From positions 124,001 through 188,000 of the forward strand of contig DASYYY010000031.1 in NCBI GenBank assembly GCA_035933635.1: 64,000 nt of DNA, given 5' to 3'. The notes below the pieces were generated by a model. It was not told the DNA's origin. It saw nothing but the letters and a program-made list of their open reading frames with translations, and ran no database searches. Every line of letters starts with the position of its first letter. Position 1 is the stretch's first letter. Made by a program: the position numbers and the translations under genes. This stretch comes from JAKIVR01 sp035933635. Lineage in GTDB: Archaea > Thermoplasmatota > Thermoplasmata > Lutacidiplasmatales > UBA184. Shown piece by piece: positions 25,084 through 32,531 of this stretch.

Positions 25084-25827
25084 TTTCCTGCCGGGGTCCG
25101 GCGCGCTCGACCAGTCGAAGGCGACACCCTCGCTCCATAACCGGATCGCGGCGGCCCCGTCCGGGGTGAGCTGGATCTCGCCGGAGGAGATGGCGATCGA
25201 CACGAGTCCGGTGCGCTCGGCCCAATCGAGGCTCTCGGACAGGTTCGGGGGTACCTGGTCGACCGTGGTGAAGAGGAAGAGCTGGAGCAGGCGCACCGCC
25301 GGCTCCTCCGACCGGGAGAGCGTGACGTGGGAGTGATGGGCGCCGAGCTCGTTCATCACCAATTGGGCGAGTTCGGGCGGGATCTTTCTCAGATCGTACG
25401 GGCACAAGAAGCGGGAGGAATCCCGCGGCTGCGTTTCGAACCACCGCTCGTACTCCAGGTGGTCGGGGATGTTCCGAGGGGCCCAATACTCCGAGAGGGT
25501 GTCGCCCGCCGCCGTCACGCCCTCGGGATGGGAACGGACGAACTCCAGGACCTCGGGCACGGGACGGAGCTTACCCTCGACCCAGGTCACCTGCTCGTGG
25601 GAGAGGACCGCCACGCAGCCGACCTGACTCGGGGCCTCCTCGGAGAGCTGTCGATCATAGACGTGGACGCGCCCGGGTTCGGAGACCCAGTACATGCTGG
25701 CCTGGCCCTCCGGAGCACCGGCGAGAAGGTCGACGGCGTTCTGGCTGGCCTCTTCCGGCGTGGCGTGGAAGCTGGCGCAGTGCGCGCCGCGCGGCAGATC
25801 GACGAGGTCCCCGATCACCTCGGGCAT
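25069..25827 (-). CDS. MEDS-domain (DcmR-type) sensory protein
   Basis: The 252-residue product begins with a MEDS-like module (residues ~10-175): GAHCASFHATPEEASQNAVD at the start, SMYWVSEPGRVHVY as the P-loop-less strand, and SSRFLCPYDLRKIPPELAQ at about 137-155. MEDS is a sensory domain related to the KaiC/RecA fold found in methanogens and in the dichloromethane regulator DcmR. The C-terminal ~75 residues (SLDWAERTGLVSIAISSGEIQLTPDGAAAI) look like a degenerate winged helix. Its ligand is unknown. It is transcribed from its own TATA box at 25857-25864 and lies 110 bases after the GvpD-like ATPase. Confidence 0.75.
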   Translation of the reverse strand: MPEVIGDLVDLPRGAHCASFHATPEEASQNAVDLLAGAPEGQASMYWVSEPGRVHVYDRQLSEEAPSQVGCVAVLSHEQVTWVEGKLRPVPEVLEFVRSHPEGVTAAGDTLSEYWAPRNIPDHLEYERWFETQPRDSSRFLCPYDLRKIPPELAQLVMNELGAHHSHVTLSRSEEPAVRLLQLFLFTTVDQVPPNLSESLDWAERTGLVSIAISSGEIQLTPDGAAAIRLWSEGVAFDWSSAPDPGRKFSTP

Positions 25828-25856
25828 CGGAGTACTCAGAAGATGCCTCGGGTCAG

Positions 25857-25876
25857 GGGATATACGTTTCTATACG
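25857..25876 (-). promoter_or_regulatory. TATA box and tandem TATACG repeat upstream of the MEDS gene
   Basis: The hexamer TATACG occurs at 25861-25866 and again at 25871-25876, exactly one helical turn apart. On the minus strand TATATC at 25857-25864 serves as TATA box about 34 bases before the ATG at 25827. The repeat covers the TATA/BRE region and is therefore a candidate regulator site. Confidence 0.5.
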
Positions 25877-25938
25877 CATAGTCCCCGAGGTAACGGCCGG
25901 CGGACCTGCGTCCCGACCGGCCCTCGGCGGGAGCCCGA

Positions 25939-27459
25939 TCAGACCACCCGGAGAAGGTCGTAGGGGCCGCCGTTGGCCGACTCCGTGAGCACGTAGCCCG
26001 GCGTCCACGGCTTGAGCCCGTAGACGAAGACCCGACCCTGCCGCCAGTGGAGCCGCAGGTGGATCGCCGCCAGCGACCGTAGCGGCCGGAACAGCAGACT
26101 GTCCGGCTTGACGACGGCAACGAGGTGGACATTGCCCGCACCGAGGCTCGTCTGGATGCTCCCCGGTAATCCCGCGGCCATCTCCTCGGTGAGCGGCATT
26201 TTCATCGCGCCGGCGAGGGACTCGAGCCCGCTGCCGTAGATCACACCCAGGCCGGGGGCGCTTCCGCCCCGAAGCCACCGGCTCAACTCGGAGTCGGTCG
26301 GGTCGTCTTCGGGCCCGGTCGGTGCGAGGGACTTCGGCGAGACCACGGAGGGGGCCAGGTCCTTGTTCACCCGGGACACCGTCCGCTGGAGCTGCCCGCT
26401 GGCGTCGAGGATCCGCAGCAGGTCGGGCACCCGGGCCCGGGGAACCGCGCCCTCGATCCCCGCCCAGAGCTCCGAGGGGGTCAGCGCGCCGGACGGGATC
26501 ATGATCACGTGCCCGCCGGCATGCATGGTCTGGCCGACGATGGGCCCGAGAATGAACTGCAGGACGAAATCCGGAAGGTCGTCGTCGGTCTCGATGAGCG
26601 TGATCTTCCCGACGGGGAGCCTCCCGAAGCTCTCGGCGAAGGTCCGCGACCCCGGCCAGATCAGGCCCGGCAGGGCATCCGGTTCGGGCTCGAAGGCCCC
26701 GCGGCGGAGCTCGGCGTAGGCGCGGACCGGATCGATGCACTGGAACCGCGCGCCTTCGACGGTGAAGGGGTAGGAGGCGTTGGCCACGCGAACTCCGCGC
26801 AGCTTCGGCAGGAGCAACCAGCGCTCGAGCCGATCGTCGGTCATCTCGCGCCGGGTGACGATCACGCCGTTGGCGAGGTAGTCGAGTTGCGTTTGATCTT
26901 CCCGCTCGAGAGCGAGGACCAGGTGGGCACGGGAACGGGCCATCCGGCGTAGCAGCATCCGCTCGATCTCGGCCCGGTCGATCCCGTCGTGGGTGGTACG
27001 TCCATGGATCCCGAGGTATTGCTCGACGAGGGCGTCCCACGAGTCGATCACGATCGTCGAGGGGCCCCCGGTGGGGATCCGGCTCCAGGCCTCCTGGACC
27101 GCCGACGGGAGTTGGAGGAACTCGGATAACGCACGCCGCTCGGAGGGACGCGCGTCGGTCACGAGCGCGGCCTCCGCGGCCGCCCGCGCCACCCCGTCGA
27201 CCGAGACCTCGGTCTCGCTCGTGTCGATGATCTCGAGGCTGCCCATCCCGTTCTCCCCCATCCACGGGAACTCGCGGCGGAACTCCTCGCGCGAGACGCG
27301 GCTCGTGAGCAGGATGCGATGGCCGGGAGAGGCCTCGAGGAGCGCGAGGCAGAGGGTCGACTTGCCCGAACCGGGCGGCCCCCGAATGATCAGCGACTGG
27401 GGGCCAGGAAGGTTGAGGAACTCGAGCAGCTCGCGCGGAAGCCGTACGGCCGAGCTCAT
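25939..27459 (-). CDS. RecA/KaiC-superfamily ATPase, GvpD-like
   Basis: The 506-residue protein has Walker A GPPGSGKST at residues 27-35 and a Walker B strand PSTIVIDSWDALVE near 128-141, as in KaiC/RadA-type and GvpD P-loop ATPases. The second half (about 240-500) is a further alpha/beta region resembling a RecA-like fold without a P-loop, ending in GLKPWTPGYVLTESANGGPYDLLRVV. GvpD proteins regulate gas-vesicle genes in haloarchaea, but no gas-vesicle genes are visible here. The neighbour downstream is a MEDS sensor with a related fold, so the two may form a signalling pair. A GGGGG ribosome-binding-like stretch precedes the ATG. Confidence 0.75.
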   Translation of the reverse strand: MSSAVRLPRELLEFLNLPGPQSLIIRGPPGSGKSTLCLALLEASPGHRILLTSRVSREEFRREFPWMGENGMGSLEIIDTSETEVSVDGVARAAAEAALVTDARPSERRALSEFLQLPSAVQEAWSRIPTGGPSTIVIDSWDALVEQYLGIHGRTTHDGIDRAEIERMLLRRMARSRAHLVLALEREDQTQLDYLANGVIVTRREMTDDRLERWLLLPKLRGVRVANASYPFTVEGARFQCIDPVRAYAELRRGAFEPEPDALPGLIWPGSRTFAESFGRLPVGKITLIETDDDLPDFVLQFILGPIVGQTMHAGGHVIMIPSGALTPSELWAGIEGAVPRARVPDLLRILDASGQLQRTVSRVNKDLAPSVVSPKSLAPTGPEDDPTDSELSRWLRGGSAPGLGVIYGSGLESLAGAMKMPLTEEMAAGLPGSIQTSLGAGNVHLVAVVKPDSLLFRPLRSLAAIHLRLHWRQGRVFVYGLKPWTPGYVLTESANGGPYDLLRVV

Positions 27460-27666
27460 GATCCCCCTCGAACGCGAACGGGCGGCCCGTCGCGCGTAGT
27501 ATGGTTTGGTCGGACCAGCGGTATGAACCTGCCGAACGATGGTCTATGTCGGCGCCTCATCCCCGCCGCAGCCGCGCCGACTCCCCGAAATCCCGGGCGC
27601 CGTCGGTCGTACGGTTCGACCTCAACCCACTTCCCGAACGGCGAGGTGCGCCCCACACGGAACACC

Positions 27667-28050
27667 ATGGAGCCCCCCCGACTGTGGATCGGCGCGATCG
27701 TGATCGACTGCAACGACTTCGACGGTATGGTCCGGTTCTGGGGCGAGGCGCTCGGTTACGTCCCACGGGACCCGCCGGAGGACGGGAGCGTCGTTCTGAT
27801 GGACCCGACAGGGCGAGGTCCCAACCTCGCGCTCCATCGTGGCGCCGAGCTTCCGCTCGAGGAGTACCGGCTCCACCTCGACCTCTACAGCAGCGCTCCG
27901 GAGGCGGAGACCGCGCGCCTGGTCCGACTGGGCGCGACGGTGCGGTCGCCTCTCGGCCCGGGAACCGATTTCATCACGTTGGCCGACCCCGAGGGGAATC
28001 TGTTCGACGTGATCGACAAGACCAGCTGGTCCCGGGGCCAGTTCTCCTAA
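27667..28050 (+). CDS. VOC/glyoxalase-like domain protein
   Basis: The ATG at 27667 gives 127 residues. The opening LWIGAIVIDCNDFDGMVRFWGEAL and closing DFITLADPEGNLFDVIDKT match the 'glyoxalase-like domain' subgroup common in actinobacteria and archaea, where the first ligand is often replaced and the function unknown. It is the third VOC protein of the window and is not closely similar to the other two. The frame is open upstream without a better start. About 200 bases upstream, shared with the divergent ATPase gene, carry both promoters. The next methyltransferase follows after 40 bases. Confidence 0.8.
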   Translation: MEPPRLWIGAIVIDCNDFDGMVRFWGEALGYVPRDPPEDGSVVLMDPTGRGPNLALHRGAELPLEEYRLHLDLYSSAPEAETARLVRLGATVRSPLGPGTDFITLADPEGNLFDVIDKTSWSRGQFS

Positions 28051-28090
28051 GCGGGCTCCCGTCTCTGCGGAACCAGGCGGCGGGGCGGGG

Positions 28091-28759
28091 TTGATCGATC
28101 CGAGATCGGCGCCCGAAGTTCCGACCGACTGGCGCACGCGCCCCGCGGCCCTCGCGTGGGAGAGACAGCTGGTGCATCGGCTCTTGTCCGTCCCTCGGCC
28201 CGCGGGACCGATCCTCGATGCGGGGACCGGAGTCGGCGAGCTCGTGCCGACCGTCTCCGCCCTTTCCGATCGGGTCCTCGCCTTGGACCTGGAGGCCCGG
28301 TTCCTACGGGGGGTAGACCCCCAAGTTCGGGGGGACCCACGCGTGCATCTTCTCGCCGGGTCGGTGTACCGCCTCCCGCTCTCCGACGGCTCGCTATCGG
28401 CGGTCGTTTGTGTCCGGGTGCTTCACCGTCTTGCCGACCCCGGGAGGGCATTGCGCGAGCTGCGCCGGGCCCTGGCGCTGGGCGGCGTACTCGTCGCGTC
28501 GTTCCAGCCCCCGAGATCGTGGAAGCGCTGGAGCTACCGGTTCTGGCGAAGTCTGGCGGGAGATCGGCACGCCACCGCGGCGCCGGACACTTCGGTTGAC
28601 CTCCTTGGAGCGGCTCACGCCTCCGGCTTCCGGCTCGAACAACTGTGCGGTTCGGGTCTGGAGGAGTTACCCCTCGGGACTCGTCTCTCGGTCGAACAGA
28701 TCGCTCGGCTGTCCGCCTTCGGACACCGAAACCCGCTATTCCCCACGTGGTTCGGCTGA
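28091..28759 (+). CDS. Small class I SAM-dependent methyltransferase
   Basis: A 222-residue protein with motif I PILDAGTGVGELVP (about 39-52), the acidic strand-2 end VLALDLEARFL (about 62-72) and the motif IV/post-I region SLSAVVCVRVLHRLADPGRAL (about 103-123). This is the Methyltransf_11 layout. The start is TTG at 28091, with no ATG or GTG nearer the expected N-terminus. Target unknown. It is probably transcribed with the VOC gene upstream. Confidence 0.82.
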   Translation: MIDPRSAPEVPTDWRTRPAALAWERQLVHRLLSVPRPAGPILDAGTGVGELVPTVSALSDRVLALDLEARFLRGVDPQVRGDPRVHLLAGSVYRLPLSDGSLSAVVCVRVLHRLADPGRALRELRRALALGGVLVASFQPPRSWKRWSYRFWRSLAGDRHATAAPDTSVDLLGAAHASGFRLEQLCGSGLEELPLGTRLSVEQIARLSAFGHRNPLFPTWFG

Positions 28760-28968
28760 TTTCGGGCCACCTAAGCGACTCACCCCAGGGCAGCCCGCCC
28801 GGTTATGACACGGAATTCGCGAGGAACTGTGCGTCAGCGAGGTGGGTCGGGGGTCCAACTCATCACGTTTGCCGTGATTCGAGGACGGGAGCAATCGGTT
28901 ACTTGTCCCAGAAATGACAATAAGCGGGGGGCCGCGGCTCTCCCTGCAGGCACCCCGCGTGCCGTACC

Positions 28969-30576
28969 ATGCTCTCGACAACTGAAAATCCTCCGTCGGA
29001 GGCCATCGGCGTGCGTTCACGGGAGGTCGCCGGATCGAGGACGGGCCGACCGGCCGGCCCGACGGTGCCACCCGCGAAGCACGGGAGTGGCTCGCAGTTC
29101 CCCGGCCCAGGACGCCGTGCGCCGCCCCCGGGGCCCAGCGCGAGCGCGATGGGCGCGATCGCGGTGGCGATCCTCCTGATCGCCTCGGGGGTGACGGTCA
29201 GCTACCTCTCCGTCTCCCAAACGCCGACGCAGTCGATCAATCCGGCCGACCTTCCGATCAAGCACATCGTGATCGTGATGATGGAGAACCACGCCTACGA
29301 CAACCTGTTCGGGACCTACTGCACGGCCACGAGCAGCGACTGCCCGTACCTCACCGACGGGATCCCCCAGGGGACCTGCGTGCCGATCCTCCCGAACGAA
29401 ACGTCGCTCGGCTGCGTCAAACCCTGGGCCTACACCGCCGCAAACCTGAGCACCGTCGACCCGGCGCACAACTACAACGCGTCGATCACGGCGCTGAACG
29501 GTGGCCAGATGAACGGGTTCTATTCCGCCGAGAATGTCGGCGTGGTCCCGTTCGGTCACTACACCGGTGCGACGATCCCGGTCTACTGGGACCTCGCCGA
29601 GCAGTACGGGATCGGGGACGACTTCTTCTCCTCGGCGCTCTCGTACTCGCTCCCCAACCATTGGTACCTCCTCGCCGGCTCGGCACCGCAGCAGATCATC
29701 AACCAAACCGGTCTCGACTCGATCCGGGGCGAGCACCAGTACCTGAACGAATCGAATCGGACCACCACCGTCGAGGACCTCCTCAACAACTCCCCCGGCG
29801 TGACCTGGAAGTACTACGACTGGGCGATCGACTCCAGTTACAACAACGCGATCAGCCAGGAGGCGGCGCTCGATGGCCCTTCGGCCTACAACTACTGGTC
29901 CCCGCTCTTTGCGAAGTACGAGTCGTACACGAGCTGGTACCGTACCCACTTCGTCAACCGGGCCGACCTGTTCAACGACAGCGCCAACGGGACGCTCCCG
30001 GACATCTCCTGGGTCATCCCCTCCTACCACTTCTCCGACCACCCTCCCGCGAACCTGACCCGCGGCGAGTCGTTCGTGGCGAGCGTGGTCAACGCGATCG
30101 AGGCGTCCCCGGAGTGGTCGTCCACGGCGATCTTCCTCTGCTGGGACGATTACGGGGGCTTCTACGACCACGTCGCCCCGCCGCGCATCGACCCGCTGGG
30201 GCTGAGCTTCCGCGTGCCGCTCATCGTCATCAGCCCCTACACACCGCAGGGGCTCGTCGTCCACGACCTGGGCTACTTCGAGTCGCTCCTGCACTTTGTC
30301 GAGTGGAGGTTCAACCTCGGGTGCATCACCTACCGGGATTGCGGCGCACCGCTGCCCCTGGGCTACTTCAACTTCGACATGAGCCCGCGGCCGCCGATGC
30401 TCTTCCCCACCAGCCCGAACAATGCCAGCTATCCCGAACCGCTCCAATCGGTGACGGCATCCGTCGCGGTGGCGGCCCAACTGTACGGGACGGGCTGCTC
30501 GATCTACTGCGTCGATCCCTCGGCCTGGATCACGGGCCCACCGCCGCCGCAGCTCACCGAGACGGACCTCGATTAG
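28969..30576 (+). CDS. Exported AcpA/phospholipase C-type phosphoesterase
   Basis: This 535-residue protein has an N-terminal tail, a membrane anchor or signal (MGAIAVAILLIASGVTVSYL, about 61-80) and a phosphoesterase domain. Landmarks are HIVIVMMENHAYDNLFG (about 98-114; Glu-Asn are metal ligands in AcpA), SYSLPNHWYLLAG (about 224-236), HFSDHPP (about 352) and CWDDYGGFYDHVAPPR (about 390-405) with the second metal set. The family includes acid phosphatase AcpA and non-specific phospholipase C. It would act outside the membrane on phosphate esters or phospholipids. A shorter start at Met61 is possible. A second member lies at 32.3-34.0 kb, facing the opposite way. Confidence 0.87.
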   Translation: MLSTTENPPSEAIGVRSREVAGSRTGRPAGPTVPPAKHGSGSQFPGPGRRAPPPGPSASAMGAIAVAILLIASGVTVSYLSVSQTPTQSINPADLPIKHIVIVMMENHAYDNLFGTYCTATSSDCPYLTDGIPQGTCVPILPNETSLGCVKPWAYTAANLSTVDPAHNYNASITALNGGQMNGFYSAENVGVVPFGHYTGATIPVYWDLAEQYGIGDDFFSSALSYSLPNHWYLLAGSAPQQIINQTGLDSIRGEHQYLNESNRTTTVEDLLNNSPGVTWKYYDWAIDSSYNNAISQEAALDGPSAYNYWSPLFAKYESYTSWYRTHFVNRADLFNDSANGTLPDISWVIPSYHFSDHPPANLTRGESFVASVVNAIEASPEWSSTAIFLCWDDYGGFYDHVAPPRIDPLGLSFRVPLIVISPYTPQGLVVHDLGYFESLLHFVEWRFNLGCITYRDCGAPLPLGYFNFDMSPRPPMLFPTSPNNASYPEPLQSVTASVAVAAQLYGTGCSIYCVDPSAWITGPPPPQLTETDLD

Positions 30577-30589
30577 CGGCGGACCGCCG

Positions 30590-31585
30590 TCAGGCCGATT
30601 CCGTCCGCTCGGCGGCGACCGGGTCCCGATCGCCGAGCCCACCGAGAGCGGGGGGCACCGTCGTGACCCGGCGCCACAGGGTGTGGTCGATATCGGGCGA
30701 TCGTCGGTCGATCCGCGCCAGGACGGAGGCGAGCGCCTCGGCCGTCGCGAGCGCAACGAGCGCCCGCGTCCCGTTCGGGGTGGCCCGCGCGTCGGCCACG
30801 AGGCTCCGCATGACCTGGATCGGGTGGCGGAAGGCGCGACCGTGCAGGGTGGTCGGGGCGACCCCAGCGAGGTCGCGCACCTGGGCGTGGCCGTAGAGGA
30901 TCCTCCGGCGCTGACGGAGATGTTGGCCCAGCCCCCGGGGGACCGCGACCGCGACGCGCGCCTGGGGAGCATAGCGCAGCTCACCGCCCAGTCGTCGGAG
31001 GGAAACCCCAATGAACGCGCCGTCGTTGATGACGCCCGGACGGAGCGGTGGGAGCACCGGGAGCGACAGCAGCATCAGCTCGTCGGAGAGATGCGAGCCG
31101 GTCCCCCAGCCGAGCTCCTCGGCGTGGAACCGGTGGTGGATGCGCCAGAGGAGCTCGAATTCGGGAGCCGGTGCTCCGGAGGAGTCGTCCGGCTCGGGCC
31201 GGCCCATGACGGCGAGGGGGCGGCCGCGCGCCGCCTGCGCCTCGCCGAGCAGCGCGGCGACGGCGCCGGGGCGTGCGCGCGCGTCCCCGTTCAACAGGAT
31301 GAGGGCATCGCCGTGGGCGCGCCGGAACACCTCGACGAGAGCTGCGGACTTCCCCTCGCGGCGCTCCTGCACCACGAGCTCGATACGGGGGTCGCGCGCC
31401 GCACGGGCCCGAACGAGATCGGCGGTGCGATCGGTGCATCCGCTGGCCACGACGCAGACGCCGGCCCAGTTCGTGTCCGGCGGAAGTTCCTGCCCCAACA
31501 GAGACTCCAGCGCCTGCTGGATGCGCGGTTCCTCGTTGTGGGCGACGATCCCTCCGTAGAGACTACGGAGGAGCTCAGCCGGCAT
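30590..31585 (-). CDS. Glycosyltransferase family 2
   Basis: From the ATG at 31585 the protein has 331 residues. The GT-A fold starts with YGGIVAHNEEPRIQQALESL and has SGCTDRTADLV; the DXD-like motif is LILLNGDARARPGAV (about 94-108), where Asp is followed by Ala-Arg-Ala. GADGAFIG-type acceptor segment appears as GVINDGAFIGVSL near 193-205. Typical sugar-nucleotide transfer to a lipid or protein acceptor at the membrane is expected. It overlaps the upstream nucleotidyltransferase by 11 bases, indicating coupling. The C-terminus has no clear membrane span. Confidence 0.82.
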   Translation of the reverse strand: MPAELLRSLYGGIVAHNEEPRIQQALESLLGQELPPDTNWAGVCVVASGCTDRTADLVRARAARDPRIELVVQERREGKSAALVEVFRRAHGDALILLNGDARARPGAVAALLGEAQAARGRPLAVMGRPEPDDSSGAPAPEFELLWRIHHRFHAEELGWGTGSHLSDELMLLSLPVLPPLRPGVINDGAFIGVSLRRLGGELRYAPQARVAVAVPRGLGQHLRQRRRILYGHAQVRDLAGVAPTTLHGRAFRHPIQVMRSLVADARATPNGTRALVALATAEALASVLARIDRRSPDIDHTLWRRVTTVPPALGGLGDRDPVAAERTESA

Positions 31586-32531
31586 CCGAACCCTCCGCCG
31601 GCCGGTGAAGAGTGTCGGCCCCACGGTAGGCCGTACGGAGCTCCTCGAACCGGGACGTCTCGTAGAAGAGCCGGTCCCTGCGCGCCACCACCCGGAAGCT
31701 ACGGTCCCGGGGGTCGGTCCTGCGGAGCCGGCGTTCGCGCACGAGGGCCACGAGCTGAAGGTACGCCGCCATCCACGGGTAGAGCGCGAGGTTGAGCAGC
31801 CGGACCGGGACGGGGGCGGCCGGGGTCGCCGGTCGGGGTTCGTCCGGGTTTCCCACCCGTTGGGCATGGAGGCGGGGGATCTCGGACCGCAGCCAGTCCG
31901 CCCGTGCGACGAGCCCGCGATAGTAGCCGTCGCCCAGGACCGGTTGCGCGACGAGCGTTTCGCGCGCGATGAAGAAACCGCGCGGCACGGAGAACTCCCG
32001 CCGCGCCACGTCGTCCTCGACGACGAAGTTGAAACACCAATCGGTGGGGCCCTCGGAGGTGCGGGCCCGGCGGATGCGGGCGGCGAAGAACGCGTAGGCC
32101 AGGAAGGGCCACAATCCTCCGCGCCGCACGACCGCCAACAGGTCGAGGTCGTCGCCGGCCTCGGGATGTCCGTAGGCGGTCGAGCCCGTCACGACCAGGC
32201 AACACAGCAGCGGGGCTACCGGGGTCAGCGTCTCGTGCGCGAGGGTTCGCGCCTCGGCCAAGAATCGCTCCCCGCGCTCCCGGCGGAGCTCACGTCCGTC
32301 GACATCGGGGTCCGAGCCTTCGAGGGCGAGGCCCTCGCCCCACGCCGCGAAATTGGGGTGATCGCGCAACCAATCCCACATCGCCTGCGGCGTGGGGGGG
32401 GCCTCGGCGGGCAGGAGCGCGGAGAGGTCCTCGATCGGCAGACGGGTCCGGTGGCGGACCGCCACGTCCAGGATCGTGCCGACGCGTCGCTCGAGGAGCG
32501 TGCTGCCTTCCTGGGGCGGGGACGGGCTCAT
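31575..32531 (-). CDS. Nucleotidyltransferase-domain protein
   Basis: The 318-residue protein contains a pol-beta-type nucleotidyltransferase motif: VVTGSTAYGHPEAGDDLDLL (about 113-132), with the GS and the two Asp of DLDL that bind metal. The N-terminal ~100 and C-terminal ~150 residues are not recognised; the latter includes a hydrophobic stretch (RLLNLALYPWMAAYLQLVALV) that may be a membrane-associated helix. It likely transfers a nucleotide to a small molecule or protein. A TATA box at 32559-32567 precedes it by ~30 bases. It overlaps the glycosyltransferase downstream by 11 bases. Confidence 0.75.
   Translation of the reverse strand: MSPSPPQEGSTLLERRVGTILDVAVRHRTRLPIEDLSALLPAEAPPTPQAMWDWLRDHPNFAAWGEGLALEGSDPDVDGRELRRERGERFLAEARTLAHETLTPVAPLLCCLVVTGSTAYGHPEAGDDLDLLAVVRRGGLWPFLAYAFFAARIRRARTSEGPTDWCFNFVVEDDVARREFSVPRGFFIARETLVAQPVLGDGYYRGLVARADWLRSEIPRLHAQRVGNPDEPRPATPAAPVPVRLLNLALYPWMAAYLQLVALVRERRLRRTDPRDRSFRVVARRDRLFYETSRFEELRTAYRGADTLHRPAEGSDAG

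Noticed and set aside
27507..27517. 11-base palindrome TGGTCGGACCA between the GvpD-like and VOC genes
   Set aside because: Short and GC-rich; such palindromes are frequent by chance in this composition and no second copy was seen nearby.
29017..31011. Minus-strand open frame of 664 codons over the first phosphoesterase
   Set aside because: Antisense shadow of a gene with clear metal-binding motifs.
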